Shown here: positions 47,915 to 59,231 of the stretch, in pieces
Position numbering within the stretch: position 1 is the stretch's first letter
How the letters are laid out: every line of letters starts with the position of its first letter
Assembly (NCBI GenBank): GCA_032622095.1
Contig: CP136067.1
Location: forward strand, 199,356,052 to 199,420,051
Direction: 5' to 3'
Source: Siphonodentalium dalli
Lineage: Eukaryota > Mollusca > Scaphopoda > Gadilida > Siphonodentaliidae
DNA: 64,000 bases
Notes under the pieces: model-generated
What the model saw: the letters and a program-made list of their open reading frames with translations, nothing else
What the model was told of the DNA's origin: nothing
The model's database searches: none
Program-made: the position numbers and the translations under genes

Positions 47915-50900
47915 ATGTCCAGTACTAATCAAGGTCACAACCTACCAGGTCAAACTCCCATGTATGGCTGCAACCCACAACAAAGCTATGGATATCCACA
48001 GAATCCATACCCGTCACCATACGGGCACGGGTATAATCCATGGCCAGCTCAAGCTCCAGGTTATTATTCACCAGGTGTGCCATATTCCAGCAATCCCCGG
48101 TAAGTCCGGAGTTTTCGACTGGGTATTGTCAGCAGCCCATGGCCAATGCTGTGCACATGCCAGAGCCACCTAGATTTGAACAGCCTCCTGGCAAAGTACC
48201 ATTAACAAGCGACCCACCACCAAGTGAAGACCAAAGACAATCAAATAAGGAATATATAAAAACTTTGAAAGGGAAACGCAAAATTATCGATGAAATAATC
48301 AACTTCCGGTCCAAAGATGAGAAAGAGCAGTTTCAAGAAGAGGAACGAGAGTCATTGGATCTTGCATATAAAGTGGAGGACATGATTACAGACTATGTTG
48401 ATAGGGGCTTGTGTGAAAGGAATGTAGGATCCACCATACACGAACTAAATATGGATAGGGTGAAAGCTTCAATTGAATTGAGCAAAGCCGACAGGGATAT
48501 TACAGACATTGGCTGGGAGATTAGGGGCAAATTTGACCCACCGATGGGTTATGAGGAAGCCGAGAAAAAAATGAACAACGTCAGGCAAAGGAGATATAAA
48601 GTAGAGAAAAAATGGAGGGGCATAAATTCCAAAATACGGTTGTTATATAAAAAGATTTCCAGTTTGGTCAATAAACCAAGACGTGAGCGAAAGAATGAGG
48701 AATGGAGACATGAAATGGTCCGAGAAATAAAAGACATCCAGTTTGGAGATCAGAGAACGTGTTTTGGAAAAGAGGACCAAGAGTCAGATGGTCTTCAGAA
48801 GGAGGTGCGGGACTTTGTGGATGAGTATAAACATGCCCAAAATATCGGCGGTCCAGTCCTATACAATGTATCGGCGGTCGAGTCCTATACAATGTAGTTT
48901 GCTTTCTAAAAGAACTAGAATCGGAGAAGGGAAATATTCTAGAAGAATGTTACAGAGCTAATAGTGAGATGTGGGGCCTCTCGGACGATCTGCGGGAATA
49001 TGATCAGCCGATGAAACTCCAAGAAGCTAAGATCGAGCTCGAGCGAATTCGTAAACTTGGAGATAAGGCACAAGAAGAATGGCGACAGACCCATTCCGTG
49101 GTCCGTATAGTCCAAGAGGAGTTCCGGAGTATGTACAGGAGTTCTACGAAGGGGGAAGATGATGATTCTACCATGAAGAAAATGATCCCCCAAAAGCTGA
49201 GAAGTTATTTCCGAGTCGAGCTGCAAGAGTCAATCAGGGTTGCGAACGAAGTACGAGAATTGATTGAAGTCTATGCTAAGAAGGGCTATTTGGGAAGTCG
49301 AAGACTGTATGGTTTAGCGTCCACCTTACGTGAACTGAATTTTGACACTATTGAATCCAAATATGCAAATTCGAGGAGGACATCCAAAATGGCCGTCCAA
49401 GACCAGTCATTATATATTGGAGACAAATATGGAAACCCCAAGAGGACATCCACCCATCGCCAACCAGCTTTGGAGAGCATAGATGCACTGGGGGCACAAA
49501 TTCACATGCCTCCATTCGAAACTTCAAATCAATTGACAGAAAAGAGGGCATCCAAAACGGTCGCTAAGGACACCCAATCGTGGACGATAACCACTGACTC
49601 GGCATATGGGCATGAGAGAGCGAGGGGCAGTCCAATTGATTTAGATAGGGAAGAGGTGGCGGACAACAGTAAAGCCTCACAAACTTCTTCGGCGCAGAGA
49701 GATCCTCCCCGTCTTGATTCCCGAGACCTTGAGGTTCCAGTATCGCCCTCAGAAGAAATGTCTCCCAAGTCTTCGATACAGAGAAATCATCCCCGTCTCG
49801 ATTTCCGAGATTATGATGTTCCAGTATCGCCCTCAGAAGAAATGTCTCCCAAGTCTGCGATACAGATGGCATCCAGAATGGCCGCACAGGACCAACCATT
49901 ATGGACGAGTTCCATAGAGACCGACAGTGTTCCGGCATATTGCCATCCTAGTCAAACGGTCAACACACCAGAAGACACTATGACAGGGCAAGTGGCCTAC
50001 AACCAGCCAACCTCCAAACAATCTGACTTACTTGTCAAAAAGTTGCTACAAGGCGGATTATCAGAAAAGATGGCATCCAAAACGGCAGTCCTGGACAATC
50101 AGCCGTCAACAATAGCCATCAAGTCGGCACATGGAAATAAGAGAGTAGAGGGCAGCCCAATTGAATTAGTTGGGGAAGAAGTAGCTGACAATAATATAGT
50201 CACAAAGCTCCAGGTCGGCAAAGATTCCCGACAAACTTCTTCGGCGCAGAGTGATCCACCCTCAGAAGAATGGTTTCCCGAGTCTGCTTCAATGCACAGG
50301 GATCCTGCCCGTCTCGATTTTCGAGATTATGATGTCCCAATATCGCCATTAGCAGAAACGTTGACATCCATATCCGAGTCTCTGGGTCCAACTTTGATGT
50401 TTCCCAGCTCTGAGTTGAAGACTGAAGCTCCAACAACCACGAGTCCTCCTATTAGGCCGACACCCGCTTTAGCATTGGAGGTAAATGATTCTGCGTCTGG
50501 GCCATTTACCAACAGTGAAGAACCAGGGACACTGGTGCAGGAACTGACAACCTGGTCCGACAAACTGCTGAACGTACAGTCTGAAATAGAAGACATGCAA
50601 CTTCTGACACCAGATGAGTATGCATTCTATTCAGGAAATGCAGTTCAGCATAAACCACTATCGCCGGATGAGACATATATCAACCACGATGCCAACACAA
50701 GCTACATACAAGATGAAGAGTCGCCGATCTATGATATCAATCTAGAATGGGACGATAGCGTTTCTCTGGAGCTGAGTTCAATAGATTATTCAGAATCTGA
50801 AAAAGATGCAGTTCTGCTTCAGCAACAAGGATGGTCAGGTGGAGACAGAGGCGATCTGAGAGACGCCCAGATCCCTCTTCTCACACAGTTTGATTCTTTG

Positions 50901-51698
50901 ACATCCGATGGCGATACATCCTTCATTGAATTCGAGAAAATTGGCTTTGACTCTACCATATATTCGATCACATCAGGCTTCTCTGATGCTGATTCGGCAG
51001 TCCTGGAATCAGACGTTAACATCTCAGACGCTGTTCCAACAGTTCTGGAGTCACCCGCTAATGTCTCAGATGCTGTATCAACAGTTCTAAGTCCGGTTTC
51101 CTTCGACTCTTCTGATGAAACTGTGGGTCAAATGAACAAGGCACATTTCTTCGACAATGAATCTCCAGAGCAATATTCAATATATATGAAGCCTCTCGTA
51201 ACCACGAATGATGTGTTGTCACAGATACTACATGTATGCGGCCAGCCGAACTATAAATTATGTAAGGACCTATTTACAACAAATGGCAATCCAGAAGATA
51301 GTCGCTGTACCCTGCCAATATCCAATGGTCAACATGAGGAGCAGTACCAGAATAAACCACCTGATGAGCACAAAGACAGCGATGTGGTGGGTACAGAACC
51401 CCCTCAATTTGACAATGTAGCATCAGATCAGCATTTTGTTAATCTTGACCAGAGATTGTCACAAGATGCATACGGCTGTCCGATTGACCTGCATGGAGTC
51501 TACAGAATACCACAGATAATTGAGGACAGTCCAGAAATGTCTACCTGTATCTCCAAACTAAGTACAGGTTACATACATGTAATAAGAACAGACCAAACAT
51601 ACAGGGAGAACCCAAGCCAGAATCCAATGGATCACACCTGGCTCCGAAATAAAACAGGCTCTCCAGATCAATTGCCTTGGGATCCTGGTGGCAAATGA
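47915..51698 (+). pseudogene. coiled-coil/acidic repetitive protein of the LTR element, copy B (two frameshifts)
   Basis: The fuller copy. It starts MSSTNQGHNLPGQTPMYG, then a P/Y/G-rich prion-like stretch (YGYPQNPYPSPYGHGYNPWP). The frame breaks at SNPR near 48100 and resumes one frame over with QQPMANAVHMPEPP. A charged, helix-prone segment of ~250 residues follows (about 48.2-48.85 kb). A 26-bp tandem duplication (ATCGGCGGTC(C/G)AGTCC..., 48847-48897) shifts the frame again. The last 909 codons are then open to a TGA at 51696. Two 84-bp units encode QRDPPRLDSRDLEVPVSPSE-type repeats (about 49694-49861). The long acidic tail carries DAVPTVLES and DAVSTVLSP repeats and ends LPWDPGGK. Lack of zinc knuckle and enzymatic motifs means the role (capsid-like or accessory) is unknown. 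Confidence 0.78.
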
Positions 51699-52597
51699 GT
51701 CCGAATCAGACGTGGATCGCTAGTAGTAACTACAATGAAGAGATCCACAGCCATGGTCAGAGTATCATCAGACCCCATGGCAAACTATTAAGACCATTAC
51801 TTGTCGCCAGAATGATGCGGGTTCCAGTATGGAAATGTACCTCCATGACTCACTGAACATAATCATATGCTTGTTCGCAACGTTTAAATGCTGTTCACAG
51901 TTAATGCAGCAATGAGTGAATCCAACATTGGGGTTGCGTTGTCGGTAATGGATATCGGGCCAGCTGATATACTACACCGACATTGAACCACCATTTGTAT
52001 GTTGTACTGAGAATGCCGGGCCCCGGTTTCTCTTTCACTCTGCATTGATGTACATATTCCACGAAGCATAACACGCAGAACCCAGTCAATGGTTATCGGT
52101 CGAGTGGACCAAGAAGAAATGTCAGCAGCTATTCACCATGGCCAGAGTATACATAGTGCAGACCACCTCTATACGGTTCGACAGAAGGAACTTGCTGTAC
52201 CTACGACATGCGTTCCGGATCAAGAACTTAACTGGTCACCCAATGGAGCCAAGACATTGGGCGGTGTAAACAAGCTGGCCAGACAATCATTTGACCGATA
52301 CAATGGCGAAGACATTACCAGATATGACAGAAAATGGTAGTTGGATGATACGAGATGCTGAGAAATTCCACTCTGCCAGCCATCCATATGACGGTGCCTT
52401 CCTCGACCAAGTTACAAGTGTTCGTCAGTCATCCGATGTTCAGGATCCAATGCGTCGACTACAAGACTCTGCAACCGAGCCCACGGAGGCCTATGACGTA
52501 ACAGAAGTCTTGTTGGAACGTGGACTGACTAATGACGATGGATGGACGAATTCTTCAACCCCCTCCAACAGGGCCTTCTTTTCAAAGCTTGGGGGAA
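51699..52597 (+). other. 3' region of the LTR element with short frames
   Basis: Two overlapping frames in different phases (about 52089-52340 and 52291-52602) look protein-like in composition, and the second ends exactly at the 3' LTR (its stop uses the LTR's TAG). They may be the decayed C-terminus of a lost pol or envelope-like gene, but no motif supports either. A GGGGG run at 52591 could be the polypurine tract. Confidence 0.4.
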
Positions 52598-52810
52598 TGT
52601 AGCGGTTTTAGGTTCCGAAGTGTACCGGTTATCCGGTCCGAGTGCACCCGAGGGTGTGACGTCACTCCCAGCTACCAAGAATGACAGAACAGAACTGACC
52701 CCGAACAAGAACACACGTATTTGGCTGACATCTTGCTTATAATGACTTTACCTTGAATTGTGCCTAATAAACTATATGTCAAATAGAATAAATGTCCTGT
52801 TTTGGTTTCA
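52598..52810 (+). repeat. 3' LTR
   Basis: 213 bp, TGTAGCGG...GGTTTCA, with TGACGTCA at 52657 and AATAAA near 52767. It is followed by GTCC, matching the base run before the 5' LTR. Confidence 0.88.
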
Positions 52811-53189
52811 GTCCTGCCAATTTTTTTATGTCCCATGCACTATGACTCGTATGAGTATGACAGTATGAGTATGATGCAACTTGCAAGATGCAGTTGCTGA
52901 GGTGGGGTGGGGCAAGTGAACTGGCATGCGCCTAGGCTATGGGGAAGTCCTGCCAATTTTGTTGTCCCTTGGATGCACGATGCAAGTGGGTGGGGCAAGT
53001 GAACTGGCATGCACCTATGGGGAAGTCCTGCCCAATTGTGTGTGTCCTATGCCGGTGGGTGGGGCAGGTGAACCGGCATGCGCCTAGGCTATGGGCAAGT
53101 CCTGACAATTTGTTTTGTCCAATGCAGGTGGGTGGGGCAAGTGAACTGCCATTCGCCTATGGGGAAGTCCTGCTAAAAATATTTGATCC
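52811..53189 (+). repeat. GGCATGCGCCTA minisatellite, ~75-bp unit, right part
   Basis: Units contain GTGGGTGGGGCAAGTGAACT, GGCATGCGCCTAGGCTATGG, GGAAGTCCTGCC and a T-run before TGTCC. About five diverged units. The array is interrupted by a TIR element and resumes at 54.3 kb. Confidence 0.88.
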
Positions 53190-54299
53190 GGGCCAGCTCG
53201 TCCCAGGGCCAACTCAGTCCAGGCACTTTTTGGGGCAAGCTGGCCCAGCTATCATGACCGAGTTGGCTCTGGTATTAAATTTGTATTTAGTTATTATATA
53301 TTCAGATGATGGTATATTTCAGTATTATGTCCATCAATTTTGACATTTAGACTACCTTAGGCACGTTTGTTTACAAAGATAATAGCCAGTATATCACATA
53401 TTCGGTTTGAACGAGAAACCGGCGAATTCATAAATAACAATATTAATGAACTTTTTTTACATTCTGAATATTAAAGATTCTGTTATCCAATCCTTCCCGC
53501 GGGGAAAACACAGTGAGAGCATTTATTTGCTCCCTTAATTCAGACAACGGGTGTAATATTGCCCCCATACTATAATTGTAAGTTTGGTTTTTCTCAAACA
53601 AAATGTCATTGTGGAATAGACCTATGTCTAGTTACACTTTCACATGCCATTGTTGAACTGTGATAGTAAAGGATCTAAATTAACTTTGGCCAAACAATTA
53701 CAGTCTCCATTAGTATTTTGAGATGAGGGACGGGTGAAAATTTTAGCACCCGTGATTTGAACATTACGAGTGCATACTGGTGCGAGTGCAATCACTCCCG
53801 TCTCCTGGGAAGGACTGGTTATCCTCTATGAGTTCATCTCACTATATCTGGATTTTGGGAAACCCTTAGAAGCCATTATTGTCCCCATTCCTATCAAAAC
53901 AATAGAAGCAGGTTGTTTACAAAGTAACCTGTCGGCTAATCACACCTCACAATTCAGAGGGTGAGATGGCTTCAGAACGTTTGATAGATAATCATTTTCA
54001 GATGCCGACCACATACGGTATATACACAGTGCAATGATTATCTGACATCATATAACCACAAAGATGTTCCGTTGCGTAAAGTGACTTAACGAAGTGAGAC
54101 CACTCCAGCATGCACTTTGAACAGTGCGACGATTGCCTCCACGACCCAACTATCCATGCAATCTATCTCCCGGCAACCCTTTGGCTTAGAGAGGGAGAGA
54201 GGGAGAGGGAGAGAGAAAGCAACCAAAAAGACACCAATGAAAAACAACGTAAATAAGACATTATCCCTTGGCCGAGTTGGCCCTGGGACGAGCTGGCCC
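53190..54299. mobile_element. 1.1-kb TIR element inside the minisatellite
   Basis: A perfect 26-bp inverted pair ends the element, GGGCCAGCTCGTCCC followed by AGGGCCAACTC at 53190-53215 and its exact inverse at 54274-54299. A second, diverged copy of the end (GAGTTGGCTCTGG) lies near 53260. No clear target duplication beyond ATTT, and no transposase frame. A GAGAGGGAGAGGGAGAG run lies near 54190. Confidence 0.65.
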
Positions 54300-54570
54300 A
54301 TTTCCAAATTTGTGTATTCGTCCCATGCAGGCGGGTGGGGCATGTGAACTGGCATGCACCTACCGGTATGTATGGCGAAATCCTGCCAATTTTGTTTTGT
54401 CCCATGCAGGTGGTTGGGGCAAGTGAACTGGCATGCGCCCATGGGGAAGTCCTGCCACATTTTTTTTTATCCCATGCAGGTGGGGTGGGGCAAGTGAACT
54501 GGCATGCACCTAGGGAGAAGTGATGCCAATTTTTTTTTTCGTCCCATGTAGGTGGGCTGGTGGAAAGAGG
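54300..54570 (+). repeat. GGCATGCGCCTA minisatellite, distal part
   Basis: Three to four more units with the same GTGGGGCAAGTGAACTGGCA core and T-runs of varying length. Together with the pieces at 39.1 and 52.8 kb it is one array split by two insertions. Confidence 0.85.
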
Positions 54571-54683
54571 ATACAACGGTATTAATACCATTATACATAC
54601 ATTTGATTATATTGAAGTTCTTCACTAGTATGTATTATTCAAGATGATGATTTTTAATTGGGGAATAATTTGTCTCCTTTCAG

Positions 54684-56363
54684 AAGAATGTCAAAGAGAA
54701 AATCAGGAGACGCTATGACTTGAAAAAGATGGATGCAGCATATGACATGGTCGTGCAGGATGGAGTACCAGTTTACAAAGCAGCACGGTTGTATGGTATA
54801 CCGGAATCAACGTTGCGTGATCGCACTCTTGGACTGGTTGCTGCCCATTCTGGTGTGAATCCAGGCCCTGTTCGCCTTTTCTCGGCAAGTGAAGAGGAGA
54901 AACTATACAACCATATAATATATATGGGCAGCATAGGTTATGGCTACGCCAGAAGAGAAACATTGAATATTGCTTCAGATTACGCCATTTCCTTAAAAAA
55001 AATGGAGAAAAATGCATTAATCAGTAAAAACTGGTTCTACGGATTTCTGGACAGGTGGCCAGAATTGAAACTTCATAAACCACAAAAATTAACAATTTCA
55101 AGAGCCAGAGACGTCTCCAGGGAATGTATAGAAAAATACTACGAAGAACTTAGACACGTTATGGATAAATACGGCTTCAAGGACCGACCCCAACATATCT
55201 ATAATTTAGACGAAACCGGGATGAATACAGAACACGGCCCTCTTAAAGTTCTCTGTCACAAAGACTCATCAGCTCAGTGTATCACTTCTCCAAGATCCAG
55301 CAATATCACCATTATAGGCAGTGGGAATGCTATAGGGCACGCGATTCCACCATATTATGTGTTTCCTGGGAAAAGATGGAATACTGATCTTCTAGAGGGT
55401 GCGAAAAATGGGGCTGGTGGCTGCTGCTCCGAAAGTGGGAGGTCTAATAGCACTGTATTCAAAAGTTATCTGTCCGACCATTTCCTGAAGTTTGTTTGTG
55501 CAACATCTTCACAACAAACACTTATTCTTTATGATGGAGCTACTTCACACATTTCCGTAGACATCGTTGAATGGGCCAGTATGAAAAATATTATTCTATT
55601 TGTATTGCCACCTCACGCTAGCCACATTCTTCAACCCCTTGATGTTGGATGTTTCGGACCTCTGAAGAACATTTATTACAAGGAATGCCAGTCGTTTTTG
55701 AGGAAACATCCGGGTAGAGTCATAACCAAATATGACATCTGCAAGGTATCGTCCATATCGTACATGAAGGTCCTTTCCTCTGACAACTTGCAGGCTGCAT
55801 TTAGAGCTACTGGGATCTACCCATTCAATCCACAATCTATTCCTGACAAAGCACTGGCCCCATCAACAATATCTTCAGCTTCTGAAAATGATGCATCTGG
55901 TGACTTTTTCTCTGAAAATAACTATAAGTAAAGCCCTCCCTCCAAAACGAAAACCAAGGAAACCTATCCATGGAAATCTGAATGCCAAAATGTTAAATGA
56001 AGACAGTGATAAAATGCATGTTGAAGTTGATATTCATGCCCCGATGAATGATGGTGATGCAGATTGTGTCAGCTTAATTCAACCAAACAGCCCTCCAATG
56101 AGCTTTTCATCAGGGCATCAATCTGTAAATGATAATTTATCGCAAGCAGCACTCCGATGTGCTTATCGGAAGATGAAATAAACGAAAATGAATGTGATGT
56201 CTGTGGATTGGACTCTCCAGATTATTCCCTGGAGTGTTTTTCATTGACATATGTGAAGTGGGCTCAATGTGACAATTGTGGCCACTGGATCCATCTCAAT
56301 TACTGTTCCAGGGTTTCTGTCTTAAGATGTGGTGCAGCCTTCCTTTGTCCCCACTGTGAATAA
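54684..56363 (+). pseudogene. pogo/Tigger/jerky-like transposase with PHD-like C-terminal finger, frameshifted
   Basis: The sequence is open from an acceptor-like TTTCAG at 54683; the first in-frame ATG is 54729. Order: pipsqueak-type helix-turn-helix (YDLKKMDAAYDMV...AARLYGIPESTLRDR); CENP-B-type helix region (KNWFYGFLDRWPEL); DDE domain with Asp in NLDETG, in LILYDGATSH and in LQPLDVG, so all three catalytic Asp are present, the last two 36 apart. The main frame ends at 55931. The next frame (ALPPKRKPRKP) and a third (from about 56157) carry a finger with CDVCG, CDNCGHWIH and CPHC, typical of the PHD-like end of these proteins. Two frameshifts or missed introns therefore separate catalytic and finger parts. 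Such proteins are transposases or domesticated DNA-binding derivatives. The acceptor implies an upstream exon that I cannot place. Confidence 0.82.
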
Positions 56364-57226
56364 TCATTTCATATTGAAAAGAATCATTCATCACCAGGAT
56401 AATTGTGTTATTTTCAGAAGTTTTCATCAATCTTTAATTCTGACTGACTCAGGAGTCAGATAATTCGTATTTTTAAAGATAATATTTAAACTGCTGTGAT
56501 CTGTTACACTGATTGAATTCACTCATAAAAATTGGGTAAGTGATCATTGACAAAGTAACTTATATATATTGTATCCCAGTTTGACTATAAATAATTAGCG
56601 CTTCGGAATGAAATTGGAAACTATTTTTTAATGTTTCCGAAAGATAAATAGTCTGACACGCTTAACATATATATGACGATAATTGGCACAAATAATTATT
56701 TTATGCTGTACTTGTGAGCGTTATCATTAGGGAACAGAATATAATCATTTTCACTAACATGTGTACCTTTAACATTGAGAAAGGTATTGCTGATGCATTC
56801 TGTTTTAAGCTTATGCCCATCAATGAATTTTTGAAGAACCAGTATTCTTATAGGAATGGTGTTATTAGATAAATCGGTATTAATGTCACCACCAATATTA
56901 ACTGTAGAGTGTGTTCCTTCATATTTAGTGTAAACAATATTTGATTCTCATGAATAGAACATATAATACATAATATAATGACATTAACAATTCAACATTA
57001 GAGAAAAGGATTTGGCAGTAAGCCAAAGGCTGATAGGTTGCCATTTCCTTGGAATATATATTGCATCATGAATTGACTGCGTCTCAATGATGAATTGCCT
57101 GTTCCACAAGCACCCACAACCTATCCCGTGGCCATTGCGCATTTACACCCCCACACAATCATATCTCTGACATGCATGAGTATACGAGAGCACAATTTTG
57201 TTTAGGCGTTTGGTTCACAACCATAT
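56364..57226. other. no recognised gene
   Basis: A/T-rich spacer. Its right part may hold the 3' untranslated end of the minus-strand LINE relic. No terminal repeats for the transposase gene were found here. Confidence 0.4.
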
Positions 57227-57665
57227 TATGTCAGTTAAATCGTTTGGTATCGTCGATGAACTTTTGTACGGCGATGAGTATGTCGGCATTGTAGGTATAA
57301 GATGTATCTATGGACCATACAGTAATATTGTGACTTCCAATTTCACATTTAGATTAGCTAAACAACGGACGCTTTCACGCCCGAATATTGGACAGTGGAG
57401 TAAGAAGTGCTTGGCAGTTTCTAATTCTCCACAGTCGCAAAAAGGATTATTATTCAAATGATTGCAAAACAGGTCACATTTCAGGTTACTGCAGTTCGTT
57501 TGCAGGCTTGACTTTGTCTTCGGTACGCTGCATAATAATATGACGGTATGATAATGCGATGGGTTAAAAGAAAATTCTTGAGGTCAGACTGATTCACGTT
57601 CTTTCGCCTCTGGTGGAAGGTTGTTCCATGATTTGACGGTAGCTGGAAGAAAGATGAATAAAAGG
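57227..57665 (-). pseudogene. LINE ORF2 C-terminal fragment
   Basis: On the minus strand one frame reads LPATVKSWNNLPPEAKERES, a stop, then CSNLKCDLFCNHLNNNPFCD continuing CGELETAKHFLLHCPIFGRE. It matches the well-known LINE end 'WNxLP...CSxLxxDLFxNHxxxxPxCxCG...HFLxxCP'. After a further stop and shift it ends AVQKFIDDTKRFN followed by TAA. Two stops and one shift make it a relic. It abuts the GTCCCCCG repeat. Confidence 0.8.
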
Positions 57666-58353
57666 TCAGCTGACCACAGTGTCCCCCGAAAAAGTGGCAA
57701 GTCGATGCCGCTTTGTTAAAGAAATTAAAAATAAATGTTGAAATTATCTAAGTCGAAAAGGGTTAATAACTCCGTAAAAAAATAATTTTTCCGTCCTCTA
57801 TATACATGTTGCACATCTCCAATATGTGGATAACAATACTCTGAAGTTTCAAATATCTACAATCAAAACTGTAGGAGGAGTTGATTACACCATGAAGGTA
57901 CCCTCATACAGAAAATTATAAAAAATGTTGAAATTTTCTAAGTCGAAAAGGGTTAATAACTCTGTCAACAACAAAAAAACCGTCATCTATATACATGTTG
58001 CACATCTTCAATATATGGGCAACAATATTCTGAAGTTTCAAATCTCTAGGATGAAAACTGTGGGAGGAGTTGATTACACCATGAAGGTACCCTCATACTG
58101 AAAATTATAAAAAATGTTGAAATTTTCGAAGTCGAAAAGGGTTAATAACTCTGTCAAAAAATAATTTTTCCGTCATCTATATACATGTTGCACATCTTCA
58201 ATATATGGGCAACAATATTCTGAAGTTTCAAATCTCTGGGATGAAATCTGTAGGAGGAGATGATTACACCATGAAGGTACTCAAAAGTGTGATGGACGGA
58301 CGGACGGACGGACCCCGTTTCTATAGTCCCCCGAAAATAAATTTTCGGGGGAC
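57661..58353 (+). repeat. GTCCCCCG-ended repeat with three ~190-bp internal units
   Basis: Starts AAAGGTCAGCTGACC and GTGTCCCCCGAA and ends in a hairpin GTCCCCCGAAAAT/AATTTTCGGGGGAC (58326-58353). Internal units begin ATGTTGAAATT at 57734, 57925 and 58114 and contain CTATATACATGTTGCACATC. The terminal GTCCCCCGAA words are inverted relative to each other, so it may be a TIR element. A one-unit copy lies at 1.1 kb. Confidence 0.75.
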
Positions 58354-58591
58354 AATAACTCTAAAATCAAGTGGTAATAATAACCAGAGTTTATTAGAAA
58401 ATAAATGATAGAACATTATTGGTTTATCAGTCTATATCAAAACTAGTTCCATCAGTTGTACAACCATTTTAGTGAATTTATCCCGATTTATAGCGATATA
58501 AAAGTACACGAAGGACTGTGGCTGCTTTGGATTTTGACAAAATCCATTTATAACATTCGGAAGTATATTAAACGGACATGGCTTATTCAAG

Positions 58592-58722
58592 CACAGGAGC
58601 TTGGAATTTGGTCAAAACCCCTCTTTTATTGGCGGAACCACCACCCGGGACCATGACCTATGCTCCCGGGTGGTGGTTCCGCCAATAAAAGAGGGGTTTT
58701 GACCAAATTCCAAGCTCCTGTG
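58592..58722. repeat. perfect 59-bp-arm hairpin
   Basis: The arms at 58592-58650 and 58664-58722 are exact reverse complements with no mismatch (left begins CACAGGAGCTTGGAATTT, ends CCACCCGGGA). The loop is 13 bases, CCATGACCTATGC. No target duplication is clear. Confidence 0.92.
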
Positions 58723-58838
58723 ATTCAAGATTCCGAAATTTGTCTGCATAATTTGGAAGGAGGTATAAGATAGGTTGACAGATATGTTGAATTATTGATA
58801 ATCCGGTTACAAGCCTTGAAATAGGGTGTCTATCATTT

Positions 58839-58931
58839 GCAGAATGAGGTCCCCAGAGGGTGAATTTAGTGATGCTACCCCGCATAGCGGGCTAGCATCA
58901 CCAAATTCACCCTCTGGGAACCTCATTCTGC
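58839..58931. repeat. ~93-bp hairpin, family member 1
   Basis: GCAGAATGAGGT and CCCAGAGGGTGAATTT pair with AAATTCACCCTCTGGG and ACCTCATTCTGC. The centre GATGCTA...CGCATAGCG...TAGCATC pairs again. Same family as hairpins near 62.95 and 63.22 kb. Confidence 0.85.
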
Positions 58932-58954
58932 TGGGGTGTAAGCATTACATATCC

Positions 58955-58990
58955 TGTGCCAGTGCATTCTCTTATATATGCGAGTATCCC
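58955..58990 (+). repeat. arm fragment of the TTAA MITE palindrome
   Basis: CCTGTGCCAGTGCATTCTC and TTATATATGCGAG match one hairpin arm of the MITE; the rest is absent. Confidence 0.5.
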
Positions 58991-59231
58991 TATTTAACCC
59001 ATAAATTCTAATGTTTTTATCATGTACATTTGTCTATAATGGTAAATAAGAGTATACTCTTTAATTCAACATCAAAACTAAAATTTATTATTCCGATCAC
59101 AGTAATTTACTATCACCAACGGATGGGTGAAACATCTGCCAATTGAGATCAGCCTCTCGTTATTACTATATAATATGATTGATGTGGTCTACAGACAACA
59201 TAGATTCCTTCTGCACTAGCTTAACAATTAA

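Larger units (their letters stand above)
39151..52810 (+). mobile_element. 13.66-kb LTR element with two tandem coding bodies and no recognisable pol
   Basis: The unit is bounded by ~213-bp LTRs (TGTAGCGG...GGTTTCA) and flanked by GTCC on both sides. The order is LTR, primer-binding site, a second LTR lacking its first 23 bp, body A (leader plus reading frame), a 60-bp LTR remnant, body B (leader plus reading frame), a 3' untranslated stretch, a GGGGG purine run, and the 3' LTR. The leaders of A and B (39.57-42.20 and 45.28-47.91 kb) are near-identical. Tandem bodies sharing LTRs are a known product of LTR-LTR recombination. No protease D-S/T-G, reverse transcriptase YxDD, integrase HHCC/DDE or CCHC knuckle was found. 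It therefore resembles gag-only terminal-repeat elements, but the protein is not a recognisable Gag. Confidence 0.82.

Noticed and set aside
48100-48132. Possible 33-nt intron in copy B (GGTAAGT...TTGTCAG)
   Set aside because: Far shorter than metazoan introns, and removing it does not put the downstream segment into the frame used there. A simple frameshift is the better explanation.
39151-52810. Short frames across the LTRs (for example ending TSLPATKNDRTEL)
   Set aside because: They repeat because the LTRs repeat, and lack starts or domains.
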